Shown: one piece after another, positions 46,617-55,399 of the stretch
Layout: the number at the start of each line of letters is the position of its first letter
Numbering within the stretch: position 1 is the stretch's first letter
Assembly: GCA_965658765.1 (NCBI GenBank)
Contig: CBFHTO010000002.1
Coordinates: forward strand, 65,003-129,002
Origin: Glaciecola sp965658765
GTDB taxonomy: Bacteria; Pseudomonadota; Gammaproteobacteria; Enterobacterales; Alteromonadaceae
Reading direction: 5' to 3'
DNA length: 64,000 nt
Position numbers and translations under genes: made by a program
Notes under the pieces: model-generated
What the model saw: the letters and a program-made list of their open reading frames with translations, nothing else
Told to the model about the DNA's origin: nothing
Database searches by the model: none

Positions 46617-47771
46617 TTACTCATCTTTGTAAATTGCGACCGTACGAACACCATTAGTGTCTATACTTGCTCTGTACATACCCGCTGTATTAAAGGGCAT
46701 TGCAATATTACCCTCAGAATCAATCGCAATGACGCCACCACTTCCTGCATCAGCATTCAATACATTAAATAAAACATCATTTGCGGCTTTTTCAAGGCTG
46801 ACCCCCTGATATTTAACACGAGCACATATGTCAGAGGCGACATTGAAGCGTATAAAATATTCACCATGACCTGTTGCCGATACGGCACATGAGTCGTTAT
46901 CAGCGAATGTGCCTGCTCCGATAATTGGCGAGTCGCCCACCCTACCAAAACGCTTCGCGGTCATACCGCCTGTAGATGTGCCAGCAACCAAATCACCATT
47001 TGCATCTAATACGACTACGCCCACTGTGCCAAACTTATAATCCACAAGTAATGGATCAAACGAAACAGAATCCTGTTCACTTAATGCACTTAACGAAAGA
47101 ATTTTGCTCTTGGCTCTTTCTAAAGCTTTCTTTCTAAAGTCAGTGTTAAAGTAGCGATTGTCAACAAACTCTAGTTCGTGGCTTGCTGCAAACTCTTCAG
47201 CCCCAATACCGCTAAGCATAACATGCTCCGATTTTTCCATGACAAGTCGTGCCGCTAATATTGGGTTTTTGATTCGAGTAACGGAAGCAATAGCGCCGGC
47301 AGAGCGATTCCGACCGTGCATGATAGAAGCATCTAACTCATGCTTGCCTTCAAAGGTAAACACTGCCCCTTTACCCGCATTAAACAAAGGTGAGTTTTCA
47401 AGATAAACAATACCCTTCGTAACTGCGTCAACGCCAGAATGACCCGCTGTGAGCTGCGAGTACACTATGTCGAGCGCTTCGTCTAGGGTAGCACGGAAGC
47501 GTTGCTCCATATCGTCAGTCATATTTTTCTTAAGAATAGTTCCTGCACCACCGTGAATAGCGACAGCGAGCTTGGTATTAGCTTCATCAGGCGATTGCTC
47601 ATTGTGACTTTTCGCATGTACTGGCAACAAAAGACCATGAATACATATGATTACTATCCCAAGCAAACCTCGTAAGCCTAGTATGGTTCTTGACAACTTT
47701 ATATTCGACTTCGAGTCGCTCAGTAAGCCAATGTGCTTTATACCAGAAGAATGTAATGACTGTTTGTTCAT
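46617..47771 (-). CDS. Isoaspartyl peptidase / L-asparaginase (Ntn-hydrolase), probably exported
   Basis: A 384-residue plant-type (type III) asparaginase that removes isoaspartyl residues from peptides or hydrolyses asparagine. The precursor self-cleaves before the catalytic Thr in DYKFGTVGVVVLD, giving alpha and beta subunits. Substrate-binding segments AVAIHGGAGTI, GNxGGMTAKR-like GTSTGGMTAKRFGRVGDSPI and GAGTFADNDSCAVSATGHGE are present. Unlike cytoplasmic IaaA it has a 50-60 residue N-terminal extension with a hydrophobic core (LGLRGLLGIVIICIHGLLLP) ending VHAKS, a likely signal peptide. The ribosome site AAAGGT lies 7 bp before the ATG. Confidence 0.92.
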   Translation of the reverse strand: MNKQSLHSSGIKHIGLLSDSKSNIKLSRTILGLRGLLGIVIICIHGLLLPVHAKSHNEQSPDEANTKLAVAIHGGAGTILKKNMTDDMEQRFRATLDEALDIVYSQLTAGHSGVDAVTKGIVYLENSPLFNAGKGAVFTFEGKHELDASIMHGRNRSAGAIASVTRIKNPILAARLVMEKSEHVMLSGIGAEEFAASHELEFVDNRYFNTDFRKKALERAKSKILSLSALSEQDSVSFDPLLVDYKFGTVGVVVLDANGDLVAGTSTGGMTAKRFGRVGDSPIIGAGTFADNDSCAVSATGHGEYFIRFNVASDICARVKYQGVSLEKAANDVLFNVLNADAGSGGVIAIDSEGNIAMPFNTAGMYRASIDTNGVRTVAIYKDE

Positions 47772-47934
47772 TAAGTTTACCTTTTTTTGATATTCCGATT
47801 TTTATGACAGAACTTTTTATTGTGTTTCTTATTAGCGCACGTTAATTGTTTGCTTTGCTATTAATAGTGACTAACTATAATTTTAGATTTTTCGTCAGGC
47901 TGGGATAGATAAGAGCCTTACTCGAATAGCGCAA

Positions 47935-47982
47935 CTTTTGTCAGCGACTACTTTTATCAGCTACTACTTTCATCAGCGACTG
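47935..47982. repeat. 16-bp tandem repeat, 3 copies
   Basis: Units CTTTTGTCAGCGACTA, CTTTTATCAGCTACTA and CTTTCATCAGCGACTG are head to tail without gaps, about 160 bp upstream of the asparaginase-like gene start. Confidence 0.82.
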
Positions 47983-48042
47983 TAGTCACGTCGTCATAAG
48001 TTAACTTGATTTTGAATAACAGGCTATAGAAAACTGAAAAGA

Positions 48043-48063
48043 AACGCGGCCAATGGCCGCGTT
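48043..48063. terminator. GC-rich hairpin
   Basis: Perfect 9-bp stem AACGCGGCC / GGCCGCGTT around a 3-nt loop. It lies about 290 bp downstream of the small 79-residue gene (minus strand) and could end a transcript. No strong U-tract follows on either strand. Confidence 0.45.
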
Positions 48064-48270
48064 ATATACTTTCTTATTGCGTGTAAGCAATTATATACTC
48101 CACGCTCTTGCAGGATTGGTCAAAATTGACCATTGATTTCTCTACGGGAGAGACAAATCTACGAATTACCAAACTCCCAATAAACAGCTTGGTAAGCCAA
48201 TACATCATTTGACATGTTATTACTAAGTTCTAATTCGTTGATTAGGGGCACTCGGCCAATAATGTTAACC

Positions 48271-48321
48271 TTAAACCAATGTTACATTTAAACCAACGTC
48301 ACACCTAAACCAACGTTATCT
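48271..48321. repeat. 17-bp tandem repeat, 3 copies
   Basis: Units TTAAACCAATGTTACAT, TTAAACCAACGTCACAC and CTAAACCAACGTTATCT are head to tail, 35 bp downstream of the stop of the small 79-residue gene. Confidence 0.82.
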
Positions 48322-48356
48322 GGCTCAACAACTAATCTTGTGTAAGTTCTCGTTGT

Positions 48357-48596
48357 CTACCTCCGAGCAGCCAAAGACTGCCATTTATTCAGTTCAATTT
48401 GAGGTACAACTGAGGCCAAAATATGATGTTTGAAGTCGTCAAAATTCATAAAATTAAACTCAGTGGTGCCTTGTAGTTCGTTATAAATTAAACGAAGGCG
48501 ACGCATACTAAAAAAAGGCGCAACAGCTATTTTACCTTCATATCCTTGTGTTTGTTCATATCCTTGATAAACATCAGACATTGTGGATTCTTGCAT
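48357..48596 (-). CDS. Small protein of unknown function (79 aa)
   Basis: Not recognised. The start at 48596 is well supported by GGAGAAACCGTA before the ATG. The N terminus is Tyr/Gln/Gly-rich with a doubled element (YQGYEQTQGYEGK). The rest looks like a small folded domain with Arg-rich (FFSMRRLRLIYNEL) and aromatic (FNFMNFDDFKHHIL) parts. No signal peptide or membrane helix. It stands alone, with long non-coding gaps on both sides. Confidence 0.6.
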   Translation of the reverse strand: MQESTMSDVYQGYEQTQGYEGKIAVAPFFSMRRLRLIYNELQGTTEFNFMNFDDFKHHILASVVPQIELNKWQSLAARR

Positions 48597-48947
48597 TACG
48601 GTTTCTCCTTATGACCACAGCTAAAGATTACTCCTAAAGTAGCAACCGTGATATACCAAATTGAGATTTCAAGAATCGTTTTTATTACAAAAAAGTGCTT
48701 GAAATTTAGTCAAGCTGAAAATGTCTAGCATGCAGTAGAGATCCGACCATTGCCATGCCAAGTGAAAGACTAAATGAGTCTAAAAATCGGAGGGGGTTAA
48801 ATAAAAAAGAATAAATTGTAAAAATAGAGACTTATAGATAAGCTCTATTTATACGTTGAACGCGTAATGTGTTGAACGTGTTTTGCAATGATGCCTGTGT
48901 GCTACAATAATCAGGGTTGGAACTTTTCTAATATAGAAACTAGGTTG
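48597..48947. other. Intergenic region upstream of sbcB
   Basis: No gene seen. It contains a hairpin (48822-48850) and two GTTGAACG copies near 48855-48883. A promoter for sbcB is expected here but I see no convincing -35/-10 pair. Confidence 0.4.
48822..48850. other. AT-rich hairpin upstream of sbcB
   Basis: AAATAGAG-CTTAT arm pairs with ATAAG-CTCTATTT across a 2-nt centre with one bulged A, about 13 bp of stem. It may be part of the sbcB leader, or a minus-strand terminator, since T residues follow on that strand. Confidence 0.4.
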
Positions 48948-48998
48948 ATGAATACAAAAATGATGACGCTTGCATCCCAACTCAGCTTTAAGGCTTAA
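48948..48998 (+). CDS. Possible 16-codon leader peptide before sbcB
   Basis: ATG at 48948 opens MNTKMMTLASQLSFKA and a stop, ending 28 bp before the sbcB ATG at 49027. A weak AGG lies ahead of it. It may be chance; it overlaps the alternative TTG start of sbcB (48970) in another frame. Confidence 0.2.
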   Translation: MNTKMMTLASQLSFKA

Positions 48999-49026
48999 AA
49001 GATTGTCTACACTAGACTTATCTTTC

Positions 49027-50616
49027 ATGACCAACGCCTCGGCCATTGCTAAACGGCCCAAGAAAAACATTACACCACTACTACCAAACGGTGCCAGCAT
49101 TTTATGGCATGACTATGAAACATGGGGTGTGAATCCAAAGGTTGACTTCCCCTGTCAATTTGCGGCAATTCGCACGGATCTAGACCTAAATATCATTGAA
49201 AATTCAAGTGTAGATATTGTTTGCAAGATCCCGCATGACTATTTACCACACCCAGTGGCATGTCTTGTTACAGGGATTAACCCTTTTTATGTCCGAGAGA
49301 AAGGTCTGACTGAACCGCAATTCGCAGACGAAATTTACCAGCAAATGATGCACCCAAATACATGTGTCGCTGGTTATAACAGTATGAAATTTGACGAGGA
49401 AGTGAGCCGCAACCTTTTTTATCGTAATTTTTATCCGATTTACGACAGAGAATTCAAAAATTCAAATTCTCGTTGGGATGTAATTGACCTAATCAGAGCA
49501 TGTTTCGCGCTGCGACCTGAGCATATTATCTGGCCAAAGTATGACAATGGACAACCTTGTTTCAAACTTGAGGCCCTAGCCGAAGCAAACGGCATTGAAC
49601 ATAGTCAAGCACACAATGCTTTAAGCGACGTACACGCCACAATTGGCATAACAAAACTGATAAAAGACCATCACCCTAAGCTGTTTGAGTATTATTTTAC
49701 ACTGCGAAGCAAGCATGAAGTTGCAAAATTACTGCATCAATTTCAGGCAAATGTTTTTGTTTATGTAAGCGCCTTCATAAAGGCTGAAGATGCCTGTACA
49801 AGCATTATTATGCCAGTGTGTGTGCATCCAGATAATCCGAATTCGGTTATTTGTATTGATTTGACGCGCGACATCTCCATATTTTTGAGTGCTAATTCAT
49901 CAACACTACAAACTAATTCCCTTTCGCCTGCTCAAAATGTTAACAGCCACGGACCAAGGGAATTATCGCATCATGATCACGTGGCATTAATCAAAGAGGC
50001 AGTTTTTACCAAACAAAGTGAACAAAACTCACCACATTTATCACCAAGAATTTTTACTATTGCCCTCAACAAATGTCCCTTTATTGCGCCAATTAAAGTC
50101 GTTAACAAAGAGGTATCAAATCGCTTGGGGATAGATCTTGATAGCTGTATTGAACGTTTTAAAATCTTAGCTTCACAAAGTGATTTGCCTGCAATTATAG
50201 CTAGTGTGTTTCACAAAGAGCACAATGCTTCAATTTCTGACAATATCGATGAAAATATTTACGCTAGCGATTTTCCGAGTTCAGCCGATATCCAATTAAT
50301 GGAAGATTTTCGACGCTCATCACCTCAGGAGCTTGTAAACTTTGAGGGCAAGTTTCAAAGTGACTCGTTAAATGAACGCATATTTAGGTATCGCGCGCGA
50401 AACTACCCTTATCTGTTATCTGATCGAGAAGCAGTCGCATGGCAGAAACACCTTCGGCATAATTTCATGAGTGAAAACAAAACTGCATGTCTATCCTTAT
50501 CTGAGTTCTCGACAGAGATTCAGCGATTAACATTAAGTTGTCAGAATAATCCTGACAAACTTGCCCTTTTGCAACAGTTAGAGAGTTATGCCACCGAAAT
50601 CACGGGAATAAAGTAA
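49027..50616 (+). CDS. sbcB: Exodeoxyribonuclease I
   Basis: 3'-5' single-strand DNA exonuclease used in recombination and mismatch repair. From the ATG at 49027 it has 529 residues (475 in E. coli). DEDD-type motifs: LWHDYETWG (Exo I), YNSMKFDEEVSRNLFYRNF (Exo II), and AHNALSDVHATIGI (Exo III). The SH3-like and C-terminal helical domains follow. An in-frame TTG at 48970 would add 19 residues; neither start has a clear ribosome site. A 25-residue insert-like region near residue 300 (SSTLQTNSLSPAQNVNSHGP) is not typical. The fapA-like gene follows 10 bp after the stop. Confidence 0.93.
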   Translation: MTNASAIAKRPKKNITPLLPNGASILWHDYETWGVNPKVDFPCQFAAIRTDLDLNIIENSSVDIVCKIPHDYLPHPVACLVTGINPFYVREKGLTEPQFADEIYQQMMHPNTCVAGYNSMKFDEEVSRNLFYRNFYPIYDREFKNSNSRWDVIDLIRACFALRPEHIIWPKYDNGQPCFKLEALAEANGIEHSQAHNALSDVHATIGITKLIKDHHPKLFEYYFTLRSKHEVAKLLHQFQANVFVYVSAFIKAEDACTSIIMPVCVHPDNPNSVICIDLTRDISIFLSANSSTLQTNSLSPAQNVNSHGPRELSHHDHVALIKEAVFTKQSEQNSPHLSPRIFTIALNKCPFIAPIKVVNKEVSNRLGIDLDSCIERFKILASQSDLPAIIASVFHKEHNASISDNIDENIYASDFPSSADIQLMEDFRRSSPQELVNFEGKFQSDSLNERIFRYRARNYPYLLSDREAVAWQKHLRHNFMSENKTACLSLSEFSTEIQRLTLSCQNNPDKLALLQQLESYATEITGIK

Positions 50617-50626
50617 AGAGGCCAGT

Positions 50627-52267
50627 ATGAATGGTGTGAAGTTTAATTTGACTGACAGTGGTACCCAACTCATTGCGACGATTGAGCCTTTAATGGTCGA
50701 AGAAAAAATTAATGCAAAGTCATTTATGTATTTTCTATCTTCAAGTGATTACAAAAACTTTTTTGTGCTAGACGATAAAATTTTTGCGCTGTTAGACCAA
50801 CTTCAAGATGCATTAGAAGAAAACAAAATGGACCCTATAATTGGTCAAGTGGCGGAAGCTCGGGATGCTGAGATGGAAGTCACCATCGATGCTGATGAGA
50901 TGCAGGCAGAAATGACCATATATGCACCTTATGGGGGCAAGTTACCAAGTGAATTAGAATTAAAAAATGTGCTTCTTGCTCATGATGTCAAACGCGGTGT
51001 TGGGAAGAAACGCCTCAGGACATTGTTGAGTAACGCCACCAAAGGCAAACCAGGGCAACGTTATCACAGTGTGGTGGCAAAGGGTCTACTGCCGCGACGG
51101 GGGAAAGATTCTTACGTTAAACCCGTTGTTCCAAATGCCATTGAAAGAATATTAGCGCCTACTGATTCAGAAGCAAATAAAATCGATATGCGCGATTTTG
51201 GAGATATCATTTGCGTGAAAGAGAACCAAATCGTCGCAAAGCGCATGCCTCCCACGATAGGACGTTCTGGCTTTACTGTGACGGGTAAAGTTATCAGTGC
51301 TGAAACTGGGGAATGGCGAAAAATAAAACTTGGCAGCAACACTTATGTACCTGAAGATCAAGAAAACACTGTATTTGCAAAAACGCTAGGCATACCGAAA
51401 TTTAGTAAAGGCATCATTTCAATAGACGATGTTTACACAACTAAGGGGGTAAACGTCGCCACCGGTAATGTGAATTACGATGGAGCGGTTATTGTTAACG
51501 GTGATGTTACTGAAAAAATGCAAATTCATGCAAAAGGTGATATTACAATTAATGGGTTTGTCGAATCTGCACACATAGAAACCACCGGTGACATAATTAT
51601 AACTCAAGGCGCAACGGGGAAATTACAAGAAGTAGATTGCCATTTAATCGCGGGCGGAAACGTCTTCGTACAACATGGGCAAGGCTTAAAAGTAAAGTCA
51701 GACAAAAACGTTAATGTCGCAAAACAACTCGCCTACTCTGAAATTGATTGTTCAGGCGATTTAGTGGTGGGAGATATAAAACAGCCCAACGGCAAGCTTT
51801 TCGCTAGTAAAATAAAATGCCGAAACAAAGTAAGGGTCGGCACGCTAGGAGCGATATCGGGTAGTCATTTGATTATCGATTATAGTGATGGCTATAACGA
51901 GCTTTGCCGGCGCTTAGACGAACTGACAGAAATGTACAAAGATTTGTCTAGCAAAAATGCCGACCACGAAATTAAGATTGCTGCCATAAATCGCAATAAA
52001 AACAAAGCAGCGTTACAAGAAAAATTAGATGCCTTAAATGAGGAACTTGCCTTAGAAAGAGTCTTTCTTAATTGGTTACGAATATCCAATGATGATTTAC
52101 TCGAACGTAAAGAGAATTACGAGAAAAAAATACAAGTATTTGCGTATAACAAATTGTTTCCAGGGGTAAATATTATTCTTAATAAAGTAAACTGGACTGC
52201 AAAACAAGAATATACGCGGGCATGCATGCATTACGAAGATAGAGACTGGCACTTCACTTCGTTGTAA
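50627..52267 (+). CDS. FapA/DUF342 family protein, copy 1
   Basis: A 546-residue DUF342 (FapA-like) protein. Layout: N-terminal alpha/beta region (about 1-170), a conserved linker (KDSYVKPVVPNAIERILAP), a right-handed beta-helix made of short GDI/GDV repeats (about 265-420; AVIVNGDVTEKMQIHAKGDI, TTGDIIITQGATGK), then a coiled coil (about 430-510) and a compact tail. Soluble, no signal peptide. The role of this family is not firmly known; some members affect polymer surfaces, flagella or cell-shape scaffolds. It shares a transcript with sbcB and precedes a close paralogue of equal length. Confidence 0.85.
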   Translation: MNGVKFNLTDSGTQLIATIEPLMVEEKINAKSFMYFLSSSDYKNFFVLDDKIFALLDQLQDALEENKMDPIIGQVAEARDAEMEVTIDADEMQAEMTIYAPYGGKLPSELELKNVLLAHDVKRGVGKKRLRTLLSNATKGKPGQRYHSVVAKGLLPRRGKDSYVKPVVPNAIERILAPTDSEANKIDMRDFGDIICVKENQIVAKRMPPTIGRSGFTVTGKVISAETGEWRKIKLGSNTYVPEDQENTVFAKTLGIPKFSKGIISIDDVYTTKGVNVATGNVNYDGAVIVNGDVTEKMQIHAKGDITINGFVESAHIETTGDIIITQGATGKLQEVDCHLIAGGNVFVQHGQGLKVKSDKNVNVAKQLAYSEIDCSGDLVVGDIKQPNGKLFASKIKCRNKVRVGTLGAISGSHLIIDYSDGYNELCRRLDELTEMYKDLSSKNADHEIKIAAINRNKNKAALQEKLDALNEELALERVFLNWLRISNDDLLERKENYEKKIQVFAYNKLFPGVNIILNKVNWTAKQEYTRACMHYEDRDWHFTSL

Positions 52268-52319
52268 CATATCAAAACGAACATATTCAAATTTAGAGGA
52301 TGGTTAGCAGTATCTAATT

Positions 52320-53960
52320 ATGAAAGGCGTAAATTTCAGTCTTAGCAAAGACAAAAATAACGTGTTGTGTACGATAGACCCGCTATTAATCGCGGGAACT
52401 TTCGATATTGACGCTTTTAATGATTTTTTTTCATCTCAAAATTATCTGATGTTTTCCTTATCAGCAGATGCTGTTATCGGTTTATCTGAGAGGATTTCTG
52501 TTGCACAAGCAGACGGCCAACAACAAGTTATCACACTCCCTATCGCTTCCAAAGCTCAGGCCAACATAGATATCACTATTGCGGAAGACAAAATGTCTGC
52601 GACAATGAAAGTTAAAGGTGACACACATACTCCTCTGCCTGATATCGATGGGCTTATCAAGCTTGCAAAAGATAAAGGCATAAAGCGCGGAATAAGTAAA
52701 AAACGCTTAAGTCAGCTCATTAAGGAAATAAAAAAGACAGATTCACCGAAAGAATTCTCAATCGAATTTGCACGGGGACTTCCTCCTAAAAAGGGAAAAA
52801 ACTCTCATATTAAGCCGCTTGTACCAAACGCCATTGAGCGAGTTCTGCAACCACAATCGGTAGATGGTAAAAAAGTCGACATGAGGAATTTAGGCGACAT
52901 ATTGTGTGTAGAGAGAAAGCAAGCAGTCGCTGAACATTTACCGCCTTCAGTAGGGCGTATCGGTTACAATGTTGAAAACGAAACGTTAGACGCCGAGTCA
53001 GGTGATTGGAGTAAAATCTCGCTTGGTAACAACACTGAATTTCTTGACGAACAAGAACGAGTAATTATAGCGAGTGTCGCGGGGCAGCCTAAATTTGAAG
53101 ATGGGAGAATGTCGGTAGACGACACTTACTCTACGAAGGGTGTTAACGTTGGTACCGGTAATATTAATTATGAAGGCGCGGTTATCGTAAATGGAGACGT
53201 CACAGAAAACATGCAGATCATCGCGAAAGGCGATATCACTATAAATGGATTTGTGGAATCTGCGTTAATTAGAGCCGGCGGCGATATTATTATTACACAG
53301 GGCGCAACGGGCAAGATGAACGATGAGGATTGTCAACTATATGCAAATGGGAGCATATACCTTTCTCATGGACAAGGATTAGATGTTGTCGCAGGAAATG
53401 ACATTAACATAGTAAGGCAACTCGCCTACTCACGTATTAAGTGCAAAGGACAGCTTATTGTCGGTAATAAAGACATGCCGATGGGCAATTTATTTGCAAG
53501 TAAAATAAACGCGTTCAACATCGTGAAAGCCGGTACTGTTGGTGCAGTTTCTGGTAGCACTATAGAGATTGATTTTACAGAGGGTTACTCTATTTTACTG
53601 CAGCGACTCGACCACTTGAACGACTTGTTTAAAACTTTGAGCTCAAATAATGCTGACCACGAAATGAAGATTGCTACACTTAATTCAAAACATATTCCAA
53701 AAAACTTACGCGATGTAATGAAATCGCTTAATAATGAAGTTGAGTCCGAACGCATTCTGCTTAGCTGGTTGAGAAATGCAAGTCAAGAGTTAGAAAAGAA
53801 ACTGAAAACCTATGAATCAAATGCTCGTGTAATTGCTAATAAAGAGCTGTTTCCCGGTGTCAGCATTAAAATGAACAGTCGGGTTTGGAAAGCAAAGAAA
53901 GAATATAAACGCAGCATTATTGAATTCGAAGACAATAATTGGCAATACGAACCTTTTTAG
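52320..53960 (+). CDS. FapA/DUF342 family protein, copy 2
   Basis: Tandem paralogue of the preceding gene, also 546 residues with the same layout. The beta-helix is most similar: TKGVNVGTGNINYEGAVIVN, GDITINGFVESALI and GDIIITQGATGKM align without gaps to copy 1, as do the flanking NAIERVLQP and NADHEMKIA segments. The N-terminal 160 residues and the last 40 have diverged more. The start is an ATG at 52320 without a strong ribosome site, 52 bp after copy 1. The pair may act as a heteromer; this is inference. Confidence 0.85.
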   Translation: MKGVNFSLSKDKNNVLCTIDPLLIAGTFDIDAFNDFFSSQNYLMFSLSADAVIGLSERISVAQADGQQQVITLPIASKAQANIDITIAEDKMSATMKVKGDTHTPLPDIDGLIKLAKDKGIKRGISKKRLSQLIKEIKKTDSPKEFSIEFARGLPPKKGKNSHIKPLVPNAIERVLQPQSVDGKKVDMRNLGDILCVERKQAVAEHLPPSVGRIGYNVENETLDAESGDWSKISLGNNTEFLDEQERVIIASVAGQPKFEDGRMSVDDTYSTKGVNVGTGNINYEGAVIVNGDVTENMQIIAKGDITINGFVESALIRAGGDIIITQGATGKMNDEDCQLYANGSIYLSHGQGLDVVAGNDINIVRQLAYSRIKCKGQLIVGNKDMPMGNLFASKINAFNIVKAGTVGAVSGSTIEIDFTEGYSILLQRLDHLNDLFKTLSSNNADHEMKIATLNSKHIPKNLRDVMKSLNNEVESERILLSWLRNASQELEKKLKTYESNARVIANKELFPGVSIKMNSRVWKAKKEYKRSIIEFEDNNWQYEPF

Positions 53961-54031
53961 TTGCTTTATATTGAGAGCAACTTACTTTCTCTACTCCTAA
54001 AGTAAAGTTTGATAAACTCAGTCATACATTT

Positions 54032-54058
54032 AACTGCGTGAAGTCCCTTTACGCAGTT
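54032..54058. terminator. Hairpin between convergent DUF342 and thiolase genes
   Basis: AACTGCGT / ACGCAGTT perfect 8-bp stem around an 11-nt loop, 19 bp after the thiolase stop on the minus strand and 72 bp after the DUF342 stop. Little U-tract on either strand. Confidence 0.5.
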
Positions 54059-54076
54059 GGTTTAATGTGGGGGAGT

Positions 54077-55249
54077 TTACATCGCCTCAAACGCAATAGC
54101 CGTTGCCTCTCCACCGCCTATACACAGTGATGCAATGCCGCGCTTCAGTTTTCTTTGTTGCATAGAGTGTAGCAACGTAACGATTATTCTAGCACCAGAT
54201 GCACCAATAGGATGTCCTAAAGCACATGCCCCACCGTTTACGTTAACCTTATTGCCATCTAGACCAAGCTTTTTAATGGCTAACATCGTTACCATCGCAA
54301 AGGCTTCATTAATTTCAAATAAATCCACCTCTTCAGTTCGCCATGACAATTTAGTCATCAAGCCTTCTATAGCGCCGACAGGCGCAACTGTAAAATATTC
54401 TGGCTTCATAGCGTGCGTATGATGACCAATCACTTTTGCTATTGGTAATAAACCGAGTGATTTTGCTTTACTAAGCTTCATTAACGTTAAGGCAGCAGCT
54501 CCGTCTGATATCGAGCTGGAATTCGCAGCTGTAACCGTTCCGTCTTTTGTAAACGCTGGTCTAAGTGATGGAATTTTGTCTATTTTTGCAGTCAGCGGCC
54601 CTTCATCTGTATCCACTACCGTTTCAGCGGTTCTTGATTTGACAGTTATAGGGCAGATTTCATTAGCAAAATCGCCGTTGTTTATCGCGCCTTGTGCTTT
54701 TTTAAGCGACCCTATTGCAAAAGCGTCCATTTCTTCACGTGTAAAAGCCTCTGCATCTGCGGTGTCCTGAGCAAAACACCCCATGGCTTTGCCGTCATAA
54801 GCGTTTTCTAAACCGTCCAACATCATATGATCGAGAATTTGATCATGTCCCATCTTGCGACCTTGACGCATTTTCTGTAAAAGATAAGGAGCTTTACTCA
54901 TAGATTCCATACCGCCAGCAACAATACACTTAGCACTTCCTGCACTAATCAAGTCGTGTGCAAGCATGACCGCCTTCATTCCTGACCCACATACTTTGTT
55001 AATCGTTGTAGCACCAGTCGCTGTTCTCAAACCGGCTTTCAAACTTGCTTGTCTTGATGGTGCCTGACCTAAACCTGCTGGTAAAACACACCCCATAAAG
55101 ACTTCATCAATTGCGGATATATCAATTCCACTTATCGCTGCTTTAATCGCTGTTGCGCCCAAATCTGTACTACTTACCTGGCTTAGAGACCCCATAAACG
55201 CACCCATTGGCGTGCGTTTAGCTGCCACTATGACAATCGGATCATTCAT
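54077..55249 (-). CDS. Acetyl-CoA C-acetyltransferase (thiolase)
   Basis: A 390-residue thiolase II, interconverting acetoacetyl-CoA and two acetyl-CoA. Active-site Cys87 lies in INKVCGSGMKAV. The His motif NGGACALGHPIGASGARI and the second Cys in CIGGGEATAIAFE are intact. The ribosome site AGGAGAG lies 4 bp before the ATG. It is divergent from liuR, with LiuR-type boxes between, so it is probably part of the leucine-catabolism regulon and handles acetoacetyl-CoA derived from the acetoacetate released by LiuE. Confidence 0.94.
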   Translation of the reverse strand: MNDPIVIVAAKRTPMGAFMGSLSQVSSTDLGATAIKAAISGIDISAIDEVFMGCVLPAGLGQAPSRQASLKAGLRTATGATTINKVCGSGMKAVMLAHDLISAGSAKCIVAGGMESMSKAPYLLQKMRQGRKMGHDQILDHMMLDGLENAYDGKAMGCFAQDTADAEAFTREEMDAFAIGSLKKAQGAINNGDFANEICPITVKSRTAETVVDTDEGPLTAKIDKIPSLRPAFTKDGTVTAANSSSISDGAAALTLMKLSKAKSLGLLPIAKVIGHHTHAMKPEYFTVAPVGAIEGLMTKLSWRTEEVDLFEINEAFAMVTMLAIKKLGLDGNKVNVNGGACALGHPIGASGARIIVTLLHSMQQRKLKRGIASLCIGGGEATAIAFEAM

Positions 55250-55381
55250 TTTACTCTCCTGTTTTCTATACTACTTATGGGAAATATCCTTTATCACTAT
55301 CTTTCGATTTCCTAGACTGCTTTGTGTGCTTGTTGCTTTAAATATTCAATTACTTTTAGATGTTTTTAATATTTTTTTAAA

Positions 55382-55399
55382 CTTTACGTTTACGTTAAC
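55382..55399. promoter_or_regulatory. LiuR-type box 1
   Basis: CTTTACGTTTACGTTAAC is an imperfect copy of the TTTACGT(N)ACGTAAA palindrome described for LiuR in Gammaproteobacteria. It is on the thiolase side of the divergent gap, 5 bp from box 2. Confidence 0.6.

Larger units (their letters stand above)
47772..48356. other. 585-bp intergenic region with repeats and a hairpin
   Basis: No convincing gene. It holds a 16-bp tandem repeat (47935-47982), a strong GC-rich hairpin (48043-48063), and a 17-bp tandem repeat (48271-48321), each listed separately. The remaining sequence is AT-rich and shows nothing I can name. Confidence 0.6.

Noticed and set aside
47935..48321. Tandem repeats considered as CRISPR
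   Set aside because: Units are head to tail without spacers and no cas genes are present.
48849..49100. An 83-codon minus-strand frame at the sbcB start
   Set aside because: It covers the conserved sbcB N terminus in antisense and shows no protein-like pattern.
50627..53960. Calling the DUF342 pair flagellar assembly genes
   Set aside because: No flagellar gene is nearby, and the FapA-like domain alone does not establish a flagellar role.
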